A stretch of 58,097 bases of DNA from assembly GCA_019162745.1 (NCBI GenBank), contig JAFLLC010000082.1:1-58097 (forward strand), read 5' to 3'. This DNA comes from Deltaproteobacteria bacterium (GTDB lineage Bacteria; Desulfobacterota; Desulfuromonadia; Geobacterales; Pseudopelobacteraceae). Made by a program: the position numbers and the translations under genes. Below are positions 40,127-50,787 of the stretch, one piece after another (position 1 is the stretch's first letter; each line of letters starts with the position of its first letter). The notes beneath the pieces were generated by a model that saw nothing but the letters and a program-made list of their open reading frames with translations, ran no database searches and was not told where the DNA came from.

Positions 40127-41800
40127 ATGGAAATTTTAGAATCACATTCGGCATTGCAGATTGTCGCCCTCGGAGGATTGGGCGAAATAGGCATGAACAT
40201 GACTGTTTACCAGCACGGCGATGACATCCTGATTGTCGATTGCGGCATTATGTTTCCTACCCCGGAAATGCTCGGCATCGATTATGTCATCCCCGACATC
40301 AGCTGGCTGCGTGAGCGGGCCGATCAGGTGCGCGGCATCTGCCTGACCCACGGCCATGAGGACCATATCGGCGCCCTCCCCTTCGTGCTGCAGGAGTTGA
40401 ACGTGCCGATCTACGGTACCGCCCTGACGCTGGGGCTGTTAAACGCCAAGCTGGAAGAATACAAACTGGATGATGACGCCGTACTGGTGACGGTCAAACC
40501 GCGTGATACGGTCTCGGTCGGCTGTTTCTCTGTAGAATTCCTGCGGGTGGCACACTCGATTGTCGATGGCTGCGCCCTGGCCATCACGACGCCGGAAGGG
40601 GTCATTATCCATACCGGCGACTTCAAAATAGACCAGACCCCGGTTGACGGCCAACTGACCGACCTGGCCAGCCTGTCGCGCTACGGCGAAGCGGGTGTAC
40701 TGGCGCTCCTTTCGGATTCGACCAACGTGGAACGTGAAGGGTACACACTCTCCGAAAAATACGTTGCCGGGGCACTGGGTGAAATTTTCCCGGCCTGTTC
40801 CGGACGAGTTATCGTGGCCACCTTTTCCAGCAGCATCCACCGGGTACAGCAGGTCGCCGATGCCGCTATCAGTTGCGGGCGCAAGATCCTGCTCAATGGT
40901 CGTTCAATGCTTAAAAATGTTCAGATCGCACGCGATCTTGGCTATCTGACAATTGCTGATGAATATTTGATTGATATCAGGGCGTTGCCGCACCTGCCGC
41001 CCGAGCAGGTCTGCATCATCTCCACCGGCAGCCAGGGAGAGCCGATGAGCGCCCTGACCCGCATCGCCATGGACGACCACAAACAGATCAAGCTGGAAAA
41101 GGGTGATACCGTCATCCTCTCCTCGCGCGTCATTCCCGGCAACGAGCGCACCATTTCGGAACTGATCAACCATCTTTACCGGCGCGGCGCGGAGGTCTTC
41201 CACGAAAAGGTCTCCGAAGTGCATGTTTCCGGCCACGCCAGCCAGGAAGAACTGAAGCTGATGATCAACACCGTGCAGCCGCGCTTCTTCATCCCGATCC
41301 ACGGTGAATATCGCCACCTGGTCAATCACATCAAGCTGGCCCGCAAGGTAGGTATCCCCGAAGAGCGCTGCATCCTGGCGGTCAACGGCGAGGTCGTTTC
41401 CTTTTATTCCGATACGGCTGCAATCGTTGAACGGATTGAATCAGGCAGGGTCTTCGTAGATGGCAAAGGGGTGGGAGACGTCGGCAGGATCGTTCTGCGG
41501 GACCGTAAACACCTCTCCGAGGACGGCATGATCGTCGTGATCATCGGCATCAACAAGTCCAGCGGCGAGGTTATCTATGGGCCGGACATCGTGTCGCGCG
41601 GTTTCGTTTTTGAAGATGACAACCAGGAATATCTGACCGAAGCAAGGGGTGTGGTGATTGCTGCGCTGGATGAATTGAATACGGAATCGCGCTGCGAAAA
41701 TGAAGAGGTCGAAACCGCAGTTCGCCAGGCCCTGCGCCGTTTCTGCAAAAAGACCATTGAGCGAAGACCGGTCATTTTACCGGTGATCATGGAGATGTAG
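40127..41800 (+). CDS. rnj: Ribonuclease J
   Basis: A 557-residue beta-CASP metallo-beta-lactamase nuclease. The metal-binding HGHEDHIGALP and the HTGDFKID block are present, with beta-CASP motifs (GSQGEPMSALTRIA; VHVSGHASQEELKLM) and a C-terminal domain. It degrades and matures mRNA and rRNA by 5'-3' exo- and endonuclease action. The window also encodes RNase Y, so this lineage has the RNase J/Y type of RNA decay. Confidence 0.96.
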   Translation: MEILESHSALQIVALGGLGEIGMNMTVYQHGDDILIVDCGIMFPTPEMLGIDYVIPDISWLRERADQVRGICLTHGHEDHIGALPFVLQELNVPIYGTALTLGLLNAKLEEYKLDDDAVLVTVKPRDTVSVGCFSVEFLRVAHSIVDGCALAITTPEGVIIHTGDFKIDQTPVDGQLTDLASLSRYGEAGVLALLSDSTNVEREGYTLSEKYVAGALGEIFPACSGRVIVATFSSSIHRVQQVADAAISCGRKILLNGRSMLKNVQIARDLGYLTIADEYLIDIRALPHLPPEQVCIISTGSQGEPMSALTRIAMDDHKQIKLEKGDTVILSSRVIPGNERTISELINHLYRRGAEVFHEKVSEVHVSGHASQEELKLMINTVQPRFFIPIHGEYRHLVNHIKLARKVGIPEERCILAVNGEVVSFYSDTAAIVERIESGRVFVDGKGVGDVGRIVLRDRKHLSEDGMIVVIIGINKSSGEVIYGPDIVSRGFVFEDDNQEYLTEARGVVIAALDELNTESRCENEEVETAVRQALRRFCKKTIERRPVILPVIMEM

Positions 41801-41841
41801 AACGCGGGGGCTTCAGCATATTAAATGTTAGCTCTTGAAAT

Positions 41842-42174
41842 TCAAGCTGCTTTTTTGAGTATCTTATGGCAATAGCTATTCAGGCTTTCACCTTGCTGAA
41901 GTGCTCTTATGGCAAGCGTCTGATGCAGCTCCTTTTCGACCCTCAGTACAAACCTTCCGGAATATTTCCTTAAAGCGGTCGGCTTTGGAAGAGGCCTGGC
42001 ATCGCTTTCGTACAATGCAATAGTTTCTGCAACAACTTCGCACAACTCTTTGTAAACGGCTGATTCATCATCACCATGAACCCCGCCCCGTAAGACACCG
42101 GGACAAGTACCGACATAACAGCCGTCCTCCTCTGACCATTGGACGACCTTTAAATATTCATCACCAGGTTTCAT
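41842..42174 (-). CDS. hicB: HicB-family antitoxin
   Basis: A 110-residue protein. The N-terminal partially degraded RNase H-like HicB fold (VVQWSEEDGCYVGTCPGVLRGGVHGDDE) is followed by a ribbon-helix-helix type DNA-binding C-terminus (FVLRVEKELHQTLAIRAL). It neutralises HicA and represses the operon. It overlaps hicA by 4 bp. Confidence 0.92.
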   Translation of the reverse strand: MKPGDEYLKVVQWSEEDGCYVGTCPGVLRGGVHGDDESAVYKELCEVVAETIALYESDARPLPKPTALRKYSGRFVLRVEKELHQTLAIRALQQGESLNSYCHKILKKAA

Positions 42175-42368
42175 TTCTTTGTCTCCTCTATTGATTCACT
42201 TACAGCCCGCTCTTGATAGCGCTTTGCATCATCACCAGGTCTGCCGGAAATTGTAATCGGCAGGGAACAATGCGGATGAGAAAAGTTCCTGTGACTTCCC
42301 TTCCAACCTCTGTCGATAAAACCGGCTTTTTCGAGGTCGGCTATTAGTTCCCTGATTTTTCTCGGCAT
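42171..42368 (-). CDS. hicA: HicA-family mRNA interferase toxin
   Basis: A 65-residue protein of double-stranded RNA-binding-like HicA fold; the catalytic histidine is in KGSHRNFSHP. HicA toxins cleave mRNA and tmRNA and are inhibited by HicB. Toxin-first order with a 4-bp overlap is usual for hicAB. The start codon lies five bases after a good -10 box, so the transcript may be leaderless. Confidence 0.92.
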   Translation of the reverse strand: MPRKIRELIADLEKAGFIDRGWKGSHRNFSHPHCSLPITISGRPGDDAKRYQERAVSESIEETKK

Positions 42369-42369
42369 G

Positions 42370-42402
42370 TGTGATGATACTACTGTGATACTATGCTGTC
42401 AA
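42370..42402 (-). promoter_or_regulatory. hicAB promoter with repeats in the spacer (probable operator)
   Basis: On the minus strand TTGACA (42402-42397) and TATCAT (42379-42374) are 17 bases apart. On the plus strand TGTGAT recurs at 42370 and 42384 and ATACTA at 42377 and 42388, overlapping the -10 and spacer. This fits autorepression by HicB, whose RHH domain binds such repeats. Confidence 0.7.
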
Positions 42403-42422
42403 CGGTGGAAAACGCCAATAAA

Positions 42423-42459
42423 CAAAGGCGGGACCAGCAATCTGCAGGCCCCGCCTTTG
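42423..42459 (-). terminator. Terminator after the chemoreceptor gene
   Basis: CAAAGGCGGG-A-CC pairs with GG-C-CCCGCCTTTG; on the minus strand TTTATT follows. It separates the chemoreceptor gene from hicAB. Confidence 0.75.
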
Positions 42460-42499
42460 TTTCAACTTTTATAAGCACCTCTTTGCAACTAAGAGCCTA

Positions 42500-43618
42500 T
42501 CAGTGCCGCGATATCTCTTCCAGATTGCTGGCAATTACTGTCGCCGTCGCCGCCTGTTCCTCCGAGGCGGTGGCAATCTGGGCGATCATGTTCTTGATCT
42601 CTTCGACGGACTGGACGATGGAGTTCAGCGACTCTTCAGCCTTGTGCGACAGAGCCTCCCCCTTTTCAGCCTCGGTCTTGCCACGCTCAATCGACTCAAC
42701 CGCCAGTTTGGTACCGTTCTGGATCTCGGCTACCATAGAGCTGATCTGCTTGGTCGAGGTCATGGTCCGCTCCGCCAGGCGACGCACCTCATCGGCTACC
42801 ACCGCAAATCCGCGCCCCATTTCACCGGCTCTGGCCGCTTCGATGGCCGCATTCAAGGCCAATAGGTTAGTCTGATCGGCAATTTCATTGATGACGTTGA
42901 CGAACTCACCGATCTTTTCCGAAGTTGCCCCCAGATTACCGACGATAACCGCCGATGACCTGACAACCTCGGCGACCTTCTGCATCTCTTTAACCGCCTG
43001 ATTGACTACTTTTTGCCCTTCACGGGCATTGTCCGACACCTGGGAAGCCGAATCAGAGGCGTTATTGGTGTTGCCGGCTACCTCGTTGACGGTCATACTC
43101 ATCTCTTCCATCGCGGTGGCGATCTGATGGATCCGCTCTTCAAGATAGTTTTTCCGCTCTATCTGCTGGTACTGCTGTTCCTTCACGAGCTTTTCAGATG
43201 TGATATCGCTCCAGCAGGCCATAAAACAGAGCACCTTGCTGCCGTCGCTGCTGTCCCAGATCGGATAGGCGGTCGTCTTGAGGGTTATGTTGCCGATCGG
43301 AATTTCGGCCGTGTGCGGTAGATCGGTGCGCGGATTTGAAAAAAGCCGTTTCACGCGACCCGGATCTTTATGGTATTGATGAATGGAATTGTTGAAGACG
43401 TTGCCGACATCGGCTCCCCTCAAGCCGGCGTTCAACTCGGAGCGATGCTGCTGCATCAGCGCTTTTGCCCGGGTGTTCATGTAAAATACCTTGTTATCAG
43501 AGGTAGCATCGCAGAGCATGACAATATTATCCACATTATCAACCATTTGCATCAGTTTTTTAATCTCGGCGTCCTTCTCGATCAGTTCCCCTTTATTGCT
43601 GTTGCCAAAAAAACCCAT
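42500..43618 (-). CDS. Soluble methyl-accepting chemotaxis protein with PAS domain
   Basis: A 372-residue protein. Start 43618 has GGGGGGAG upstream and removes an unlikely 15-residue extension. Residues about 15-150 are a PAS-type sensing domain ([20 protein letters not shown]). Residues about 160-370 are the cytoplasmic signalling hairpin with the conserved tip [20 protein letters not shown]. There is no membrane segment, so it senses an internal cue such as redox state or a ligand. No other che genes are nearby. Confidence 0.93.
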   Translation of the reverse strand: MGFFGNSNKGELIEKDAEIKKLMQMVDNVDNIVMLCDATSDNKVFYMNTRAKALMQQHRSELNAGLRGADVGNVFNNSIHQYHKDPGRVKRLFSNPRTDLPHTAEIPIGNITLKTTAYPIWDSSDGSKVLCFMACWSDITSEKLVKEQQYQQIERKNYLEERIHQIATAMEEMSMTVNEVAGNTNNASDSASQVSDNAREGQKVVNQAVKEMQKVAEVVRSSAVIVGNLGATSEKIGEFVNVINEIADQTNLLALNAAIEAARAGEMGRGFAVVADEVRRLAERTMTSTKQISSMVAEIQNGTKLAVESIERGKTEAEKGEALSHKAEESLNSIVQSVEEIKNMIAQIATASEEQAATATVIASNLEEISRH

Positions 43619-43688
43619 GGTATTCTCCCCCCCTGATAGATTATTGAGTATAGTAAGTATCACAACTGCATATTATTGCAATTCTAAC

Positions 43689-44900
43689 TTACGCAACCAT
43701 AATCCTCGCAAAGCGGCGCTTGCCGATCTGGACGATATGTTCACCGACTGAGGTCAGCTCCAGATTCGTGTCGCTGACCTTCTCGCCATTCAGCTTCACC
43801 CCTCCCTGATCGATCGCCCGCCGCCCTTCGCCGTTGGACTTGGTCAGGCCGGCTTCTGTCATGGCTTTGGCCAGCAACACCACACCGTCGATCAGTGAGT
43901 AACTCACCTGCGGCATATCCTCCGGGATCTCGTTATCCTTGAAGCGTTTGACGAAGTTTTCTTCTGCAATTTCTCCGGCACCGGCACCGTGAAAACGGGA
44001 GACTATTTCGCGCCCCAGACGTTTTTTGGCAGCCATCGGATGCAGAGTATGGTCTTTAAGTTCACCCTTCATCACCTCAATCTCAGACAGAGTCAGGTCG
44101 GAGAGGAGTTCGTAGTAGCGGAGCATCAGGTCATCGGAGATCGACATGATCTTGCCGAAGATCTCGTCGGGCAGCTCGCTGATGCCGATATAATTGCCGA
44201 GCGACTTGGACATCTTGTTGACACCGTCAAGTCCCTCCAGAAGCGGCATTGTCAGAACGCACTGCGGTGTCTGGCCCCATTCACGTTGCAGTTCGCGCCC
44301 CATCAGCAGGTTGAATTTCTGGTCGGTCCCGCCCAGTTCAACGTCGGCCTTCATTGCGACAGAGTCGTAGCCCTGAATCAGCGGGTAGAGGAATTCGTGG
44401 ATCGCAATCGGTTGCTGACTGGTAAAGCGTTTGTTAAAGTCATCCCGTTCCAGCATACGGGCCATGGTGCACTTGGAGGCAAGGGCAATCATGCCGCTTG
44501 ACCCGAGTTCGTTCAACCAGGTAGAGTTGAAGACAACCTTCGTCTTGGCCGGATCAAGTATCTTGAAAACCTGCTCCTTGTATGTCTCCGCATTCCTGAG
44601 CACATCTTCGCGGGTCAGCACCTTGCGTGTCTCGGATTTACCGGTCGGGTCGCCGATCATGCCGGTAAAATCGCCGATCAGGAAATTGACCTCGTGACCC
44701 AGCTGCTGGAACTGGCGCAGCTTCTGGATCAGCACGGTGTGCCCCAGATGCAGATCGGGAGCGGTCGGGTCGAAGCCCGCCTTGATTACCAGCGGAACAC
44801 CGGTGGAAATGGACTTTACGAGCTTTTCCTCAAGCTCCTTCTCAACCAGAATCTCAACGGTGCCACGCTTGATGACGGCCATCTGTTCGGCTACGGACAT
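43689..44900 (-). CDS. tyrS: Tyrosyl-tRNA synthetase
   Basis: A 403-residue class I synthetase. HLGHT is the HIGH-type motif, KMSKS is intact, and a C-terminal S4 RNA-binding domain ends in RFARIMVA. Start 44900 has AAGGAG eight bases upstream. It is the TyrZ-like shorter class by eye. Copy C of the palindromic repeat lies between this gene and ymdB. Confidence 0.96.
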   Translation of the reverse strand: MSVAEQMAVIKRGTVEILVEKELEEKLVKSISTGVPLVIKAGFDPTAPDLHLGHTVLIQKLRQFQQLGHEVNFLIGDFTGMIGDPTGKSETRKVLTREDVLRNAETYKEQVFKILDPAKTKVVFNSTWLNELGSSGMIALASKCTMARMLERDDFNKRFTSQQPIAIHEFLYPLIQGYDSVAMKADVELGGTDQKFNLLMGRELQREWGQTPQCVLTMPLLEGLDGVNKMSKSLGNYIGISELPDEIFGKIMSISDDLMLRYYELLSDLTLSEIEVMKGELKDHTLHPMAAKKRLGREIVSRFHGAGAGEIAEENFVKRFKDNEIPEDMPQVSYSLIDGVVLLAKAMTEAGLTKSNGEGRRAIDQGGVKLNGEKVSDTNLELTSVGEHIVQIGKRRFARIMVA

Positions 44901-44922
44901 ACAACAACTCCTTACAACCTTG

Positions 44923-45056
44923 AATAACACGGAGAAACGGAGAACACTGAGAGATCAAAGCAAAATAAAGTTAAAATAGCACAAGAGTTAAACTTGTTCG
45001 TTTTTTAACTAATATTTTTTCTCCGTGTTCTCCGTGTCTCCGTGTTTAAATGTTTT
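44923..45056. repeat. Dispersed palindromic repeat, copy C (diverged)
   Basis: The inverted ends AACACGGAGAAACGGAGAAC and TTCTCCGTGTCTCCGTGTT are conserved, but the centre differs from copies A and B. It lies in the tyrS-ymdB gap. The right end, reversed, continues as the same AAACATTT-type flank as copy A, showing the element family boundary. Confidence 0.8.
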
Positions 45057-45070
45057 TCAAAGATTTAATC

Positions 45071-45856
45071 TCAGCAGGCCATGTTTATGCGTTCAATACT
45101 GACAGCCTTGCCGCTTGTCTCATCAACCCCGATCACGACCGCATTCAGGCGGATATCCTTCTTGGCCACTTCAAACTTGGCCGGTAGCTGGGTCAGAAAG
45201 CGGTAAATGGTTTCTTCCTTTCCCATGCCGATAACAGAGTCAAAGCTGCCGGTCATACCGGCATCAGTCAAAAAGGCTGTCCCCTGTGGAAGAATGCGCT
45301 CATCCGCGGTCTGGACGTGGGTATGAGTGCCGATCAGGGCACTGATCTGTCCGTCCAGATACCACCCCAACGCCGATTTTTCCGATGTCGCCTCGGCGTG
45401 AAAATCGACAAGGATAATCGGTGTCTCCTGCTTAAGGTGTTTGATCTCACGATCGGCAACCAGAAAAGGGCACTCCAGGCTTTTCATAAAAACACGGCCT
45501 TCCAGATTAAGAACCCCGACCTTGACCCCGCCAGGCGTAGTCAGTATAGCACTCCCGCCACCCGGCGCTCCGGCCGGATAGTTGGCGGGACGGATAATGC
45601 GCGGATCAGCCATGATCTGCTGAACCTGTTCTTTCTTGTCCCAGATGTGGTTGCCGCCGGTCAGCAGGTGAACCCCCTGGTTGAACAGCTCTTTGGCAAC
45701 CTCAACCGTCAGTCCGAAACCTCCGGCAGAATTTTCACCATTGGCGATAACAATATCGATCGTGTGCCGGTCCACCAGGCGGTGCAGCTCGCGCGACAGC
45801 GCCTGGCGACCCGGTTTACCGATGATATCTCCCACAAATAATATTTTAACGGGCAT
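45071..45856 (-). CDS. ymdB: YmdB-family metallophosphoesterase
   Basis: A 261-residue protein with the phosphoesterase motifs [26 protein letters not shown] and [10 protein letters not shown]. Members hydrolyse 2',3'-cyclic nucleotides and sit next to rny in many bacteria. It overlaps the rny 3' end by 11 bp, so the two are co-expressed. Confidence 0.93.
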   Translation of the reverse strand: MPVKILFVGDIIGKPGRQALSRELHRLVDRHTIDIVIANGENSAGGFGLTVEVAKELFNQGVHLLTGGNHIWDKKEQVQQIMADPRIIRPANYPAGAPGGGSAILTTPGGVKVGVLNLEGRVFMKSLECPFLVADREIKHLKQETPIILVDFHAEATSEKSALGWYLDGQISALIGTHTHVQTADERILPQGTAFLTDAGMTGSFDSVIGMGKEETIYRFLTQLPAKFEVAKKDIRLNAVVIGVDETSGKAVSIERINMAC

Positions 45857-47408
45857 ATTCTATTGATCTTGTTTCGCGTATCACATTGACTTTGATCTGA
45901 CCCGGATAGGTCATTTCAGCCTCAATTTTCTTGGCAATATCACGGGCCATGACAACCGATTGGTCATCGCTGACCTGCTCGCTGGAAACCATGACGCGGA
46001 TCTCGCGGCCGGCCTGGATCGCAAATGATGACTGCACGCCGCTGAACGACGTTGCGATGCGCTCCAGATCGCCGAGACGCTTGACGTAGGTTTCCATCAT
46101 CTCGCGACGTGCGCCGGGGCGTGCGCCGGAAAGTGCATCGGCAGCCTGAACCAGAATCGCCAGTACGGAATTCGGTTTCTCATCTTCGTGATGCGCCATG
46201 ATGGCATGGACAATTTTCGGTGTTTCGCCGTATTTACGGGCCAGTTCAGCGCCGATGACCGCATGTGAACCTTCAACTTCGTGGTCAACCGCTTTGCCCA
46301 GGTCGTGCAGCAGTCCGGCACGTTTGGCCTGTTTGACGTTGATTCCCAGCTCGGCGGCCATGATGCCGCAGAGAAACGCGACTTCCAGTGAGTGAAGGTA
46401 GACGTTCTGGGTGTAGGAGGTGCGGTACTTGAGGCGCCCGATCAATTTAAGAAGTTCCGGGTGGATGCCGTGAACTCCCAGGTCAAAGGCTGCCTGTTCA
46501 CCCGCTTCCTTGATTGAAAGTTCTACTTCCTCGGTGGACTTTGCCACGACCTCTTCGATGCGGCCGGGATGGATGCGCCCATCGGCCAGCAGCTTTTCAA
46601 GAGATAAACGCGCAATTTCACGGCGCACCGGGTTAAAACCGGACAGGATTACCGCTTCCGGCGTGTCGTCAATAATCAGGTCGATACCGGTGGCCGCTTC
46701 CAGCGCGCGGATGTTTCTCCCCTCGCGGCCGATAATACGCCCCTTCATCTCGTCAGAGGGGAGCGGCACAACAGAAACGGTACGCTCGGCGACGTATTCA
46801 CCGGCATAGCGCTGAATGGCAAGCGCCATGATTTCCTTGGCTTTTTTGTCGCCATTTTCACGGGCTTCATCTTCAATAGCCCTGATTATCTTGGCGGCGT
46901 CATGCTTGGCTTCGGTTTCCATTGCATTCATCAGCTCTTTTTTGGCTTCCCCTGCCGACATGCCGGAAATCTGCTCAAGTCTCGCATTCTGAACATCGGA
47001 TGCTTTTTTCAGCTCTTCATCACGCTGGAGAAGAACCTGCTCTTTTTGCGACACCGCCTGCTCTTTTTTGAGTATATCCATCTCTTTCTGGTCGATCAGG
47101 CCTGCTTTTTTATCGAGATTTTCTTCCTTCTGCACCAGTCTTTTTTCAAGGACCTGAAGATCCTTATTTTTTTCGGTTGTTTTACGTTCATGCTCTTCCT
47201 TGGCCTGGATTGCCAGATCCTTGGCTTTAAGTTCCGCCTCTTTCTTGATAGTATCCGATTCACGCCGGGCATCTTCGAGCACCTTGGCGGCAAGCTCTTC
47301 GGCCTGTTTCAGAATCGATCCGGTATCCTTCTTGTTGAGCTTGTTACCGGCATAATAAGCTCCGGCAGCAACAATCAGGGTTATAACTACGCTAATGATG
47401 ACTTCCAT
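45846..47408 (-). CDS. rny: Ribonuclease Y
   Basis: A 520-residue membrane-anchored endoribonuclease that initiates mRNA decay. An N-terminal membrane segment (about 2-20), a long charged coiled coil (25-205), a KH domain ([16 protein letters not shown]) and an HD domain ([14 protein letters not shown]) appear in the usual order. It ends in SIEYAR, typical of the family. Together with RNase J it implies degradosome-like decay. Confidence 0.96.
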   Translation of the reverse strand: MEVIISVVITLIVAAGAYYAGNKLNKKDTGSILKQAEELAAKVLEDARRESDTIKKEAELKAKDLAIQAKEEHERKTTEKNKDLQVLEKRLVQKEENLDKKAGLIDQKEMDILKKEQAVSQKEQVLLQRDEELKKASDVQNARLEQISGMSAGEAKKELMNAMETEAKHDAAKIIRAIEDEARENGDKKAKEIMALAIQRYAGEYVAERTVSVVPLPSDEMKGRIIGREGRNIRALEAATGIDLIIDDTPEAVILSGFNPVRREIARLSLEKLLADGRIHPGRIEEVVAKSTEEVELSIKEAGEQAAFDLGVHGIHPELLKLIGRLKYRTSYTQNVYLHSLEVAFLCGIMAAELGINVKQAKRAGLLHDLGKAVDHEVEGSHAVIGAELARKYGETPKIVHAIMAHHEDEKPNSVLAILVQAADALSGARPGARREMMETYVKRLGDLERIATSFSGVQSSFAIQAGREIRVMVSSEQVSDDQSVVMARDIAKKIEAEMTYPGQIKVNVIRETRSIEYAR

Positions 47409-47455
47409 ACTATCAACCTCCTGTATATAAATCCGGGCCGCCTGGCGAACTCCGG

Positions 47456-48037
47456 TTACTTCTTTTCATCCCGATCATGGATGCGAATGATTCTTTTATC
47501 AGAAACGATAATTCCCATCGGAATATCGTGGATATCCGTTTGAATAGCGCTGTCAGTCACCTGAAAATCATGGCACAGTCCGATGAGATGAGCCCTGCGC
47601 CCTGGGTGCTGGAGAAAACGGTCATAGAATCCTTTGCCGTAGCCGATCCGGTGACCGGACAGGTCAAAAGCAACTCCCGGGACGACGATCAGATCGGCTT
47701 CATCAGCCTGATGATCAACACCGGTCGGACATGGCTCAAGGATACCGAACGTCCCTTCCCGTAATTCCTCAACCTGCTCGACACGCCGAAACACCATATG
47801 ATGACCGCAGACCGCCGGATACAGTACCCGTTTTCCCGCCTTGAAGGCAGCGGTCAGAATCAGCCCTGTATCGGTTTCGTTATGGGCAGGGGCATACAGC
47901 GCCACACATTCAGCCTGGGCGTACTCATCCAGAGAGAGCAGATTGAGTTGTGCGGCAAGACTGGATGCCAGCCACAAATCATGGCTGAGCGCCCGGCGCT
48001 GGGCCAGCAACTGCGAACGGAGAGAACGCTTGGGCAT
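47456..48037 (-). CDS. 5-formyltetrahydrofolate cyclo-ligase
   Basis: A 193-residue protein that converts 5-formyl- to 5,10-methenyltetrahydrofolate. The ATP/substrate motif [14 protein letters not shown] and the [11 protein letters not shown] segment are diagnostic. It follows zapA with a 277-bp gap on the same strand, the position where 6S RNA lies in many proteobacteria. Confidence 0.93.
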   Translation of the reverse strand: MPKRSLRSQLLAQRRALSHDLWLASSLAAQLNLLSLDEYAQAECVALYAPAHNETDTGLILTAAFKAGKRVLYPAVCGHHMVFRRVEQVEELREGTFGILEPCPTGVDHQADEADLIVVPGVAFDLSGHRIGYGKGFYDRFLQHPGRRAHLIGLCHDFQVTDSAIQTDIHDIPMGIIVSDKRIIRIHDRDEKK

Positions 48038-48059
48038 ACAAACTACTTTCGATACGCAT

Positions 48060-48250
48060 GTGCGGAGTGGCCCCGAAGTGAACTCGGGATGGCAACCAGG
48101 GAGGCTGAAGTGAGAAAAAGTCTTGAGTGCGTTCAGGTAAAAAAGCTGATTACAATTTTGCTACTCAGAAGCGACTTTTTCCTTTCAGTGAGGATATATT
48201 CAACGGGCTTTACATTATTTCAATCAAACGTGCAGACCACAATGTTTGAC
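48060..48250 (-). ncRNA. Candidate 6S RNA (ssrS) by position
   Basis: The zapA to cyclo-ligase gap (48038-48314) holds no frame but contains strong secondary structure. GAAAAAGTC at 48114-48122 pairs with GACTTTTTC at 48173-48181, extended by TTGAGT and ACTCAG. CCCGA and TCGGG pair near 48071-48089. In many proteobacteria ssrS sits exactly between these two genes. The 6S consensus bubble could not be verified by eye, so ends and identity are uncertain. Confidence 0.38.
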
Positions 48251-48314
48251 GAACCCGATCGGCAGTACAATTATGCGAATATATGATCAAGTCTCCCTGA
48301 GAGACCATGTAAAA

Positions 48315-48587
48315 TCAGGCTGTTTCCAGCACAGCGATGGCTGCGGCAATTCTGCCGTCGGCGGCAGCATCCTTTTCTCGCTGGGCACGAAGTTCAAGCA
48401 GTTCTTCCGAGGTATTCAGCAGAGCCAGCGTCAATACCAGCTGGGCATCACCACTTTTAAGAGCGGCGCCGATATCTTGAAGCTTTCCATTGACAAAGGC
48501 TTCGACCGCCTTTACCTTCGCTTCCGGTGCAGAGCTCCGGACTGAAAGTTCACGACCAAGGATTGTCACCGCATGGGTTGTTTTCAT
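48315..48587 (-). CDS. zapA: Cell division protein ZapA
   Basis: A 90-residue protein of the ZapA fold: an N-terminal beta hairpin (THAVTILGRELSVRS) and a long helix with the VLTLALLNTSEELLELRAQ coiled coil. It stabilises FtsZ filaments. It is adjacent to a small coiled-coil gene resembling ZapB, and upstream of the 6S-like region. Confidence 0.88.
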   Translation of the reverse strand: MKTTHAVTILGRELSVRSSAPEAKVKAVEAFVNGKLQDIGAALKSGDAQLVLTLALLNTSEELLELRAQREKDAAADGRIAAAIAVLETA

Positions 48588-48607
48588 ACAATGACCACGG
48601 TCACGAC

Positions 48608-48784
48608 CTAAATCCCGTCCAGCCTGCCAAGTATAGCATCAACACGGGATTTGAACCCCTCCCGGTCGTTTGAGAGCCGCTCTATTTCTTCATGCAGACG
48701 CGCGTTTTCCTCTTTGAGGGCGCTATACTTTTCGACGACATCGCCGATTTTCTTTTCGAGTACTTCCAGTAGTTCCTGATTCAT
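48608..48784 (-). CDS. Small coiled-coil protein, ZapB-like (58 aa)
   Basis: MNQELLEVLEKKIGDVVEKY begins a nearly continuous heptad coiled coil ending in DAILGRLDGI. A longer in-frame extension upstream overlaps ftsY and has no protein-like features, so ATG 48784 is preferred. It lies 20 bp upstream of zapA in the same direction and is probably a partner in Z-ring organisation. Confidence 0.75.
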   Translation of the reverse strand: MNQELLEVLEKKIGDVVEKYSALKEENARLHEEIERLSNDREGFKSRVDAILGRLDGI

Positions 48785-48902
48785 AAGTTCCGTTTCCTTT
48801 CGAAGTGGCACACTATACGAAGCAGCTTGTACAAAGTCAAGCCCTAATTGATTGATATCGCAGAGTTCCATGACAACCGTCCCCTTGCGGCGGCTTGTTT
48901 TT

Positions 48903-49969
<1,067 letters not shown>

Positions 49970-49970
<1 letters not shown>

Positions 49971-50326
49971 CAGACCTCCCTTTTCAGCTCGGTGACTGCA
50001 AAGCGGAAATGATACAGGGCCAGCGCCACCGGGCAGTTATGCTCAATGTTCATAACAAGCGAATAATACTGGTCAATGCTGCCGATGATCAGATGTCCCT
50101 TGCTGGAGGTGACAACAACATCCTCCACCTCGCCAACCTGTGCGGCACTCTGCATCTCCTTGAGGCGCGCCAGGATAATCCCTTTGTGGGCGGCAATGAA
50201 ACGGATATCATATGGATCGCAGCTGCAATGCTCCATGACAGCTTCACCTTCCCAATCAACCAGAATGGCACCGACCGCCTCCGGCACCCGATTCACCAGA
50301 TCCTTCAAAATCACTTCAAATGACAT
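49970..50326 (-). CDS. Roadblock/LC7-domain protein
   Basis: A 118-residue single-domain protein (GAILVDWEGEAVMEH; KGHLIIGSIDQYYSLVMNI) of the roadblock/LC7 superfamily, which regulates small GTPases and motors. Start 50326 has AGGGG upstream with 7-base spacing. It is co-oriented and overlapping with ftsY. No MglA-type GTPase is in the window. Confidence 0.85.
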
Positions 50327-50475
50327 GACAATCCCCTGATCAGCAGTTTTCGGATGGTACATATATCACAGGTTGACTGCAAAATGTGAGCAGCAAAAGT
50401 GTACTTAAAGGTATGAAAGGTGACTTTTATCAGAGTAATATGTCGAATGGATAAAAAAACGGCGCCGGAGGATGC

Positions 50476-50787
50476 ATGAAAACGGTTTACAGCTCTTCAA
50501 CCATATCGATTGTGAGCATCTTCCAGAACATCCTGGAAGGACACGGGATCAGCTGCTGGATCAAAAATGAATTTATTTCTGCCGGAATTGGCCAACTCCC
50601 GCCTATTGAATGTTGGCCTCAACTATGTGTTGACGATGGTGATTTTTCTGAAGCGGAACGGATTGTCGCAGAGGCTCTTGCAGTAAAAGAGAGTGCCGCC
50701 TGGATTTGTGATTCATGCGGCGAGGAGATCGAGGGGCAATTCACAGAGTGCTGGAAATGCGGCAGCAGCCGCCCGCCTGTTGATTAA
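50476..50787 (+). CDS. DUF2007 protein with C-terminal zinc ribbon
   Basis: A 103-residue protein. The N-terminal DUF2007 (putative signal-transducing) fold has VYSSSTISIVSIFQNILEGH and LCVDDGDFSEAERIV. The tail ICDSCGEEIEGQFTECWKCG is a four-cysteine zinc ribbon. Its stop overlaps the convergent smc stop by 4 bp. Function unknown. Confidence 0.85.
   Translation: MKTVYSSSTISIVSIFQNILEGHGISCWIKNEFISAGIGQLPPIECWPQLCVDDGDFSEAERIVAEALAVKESAAWICDSCGEEIEGQFTECWKCGSSRPPVD

Noticed and set aside
48065-48095. A 5S rRNA fragment suggested by GAAGTGAACTCGGG
   Set aside because: The match is confined to one short hairpin; the conserved 5S arms are absent on both sides.
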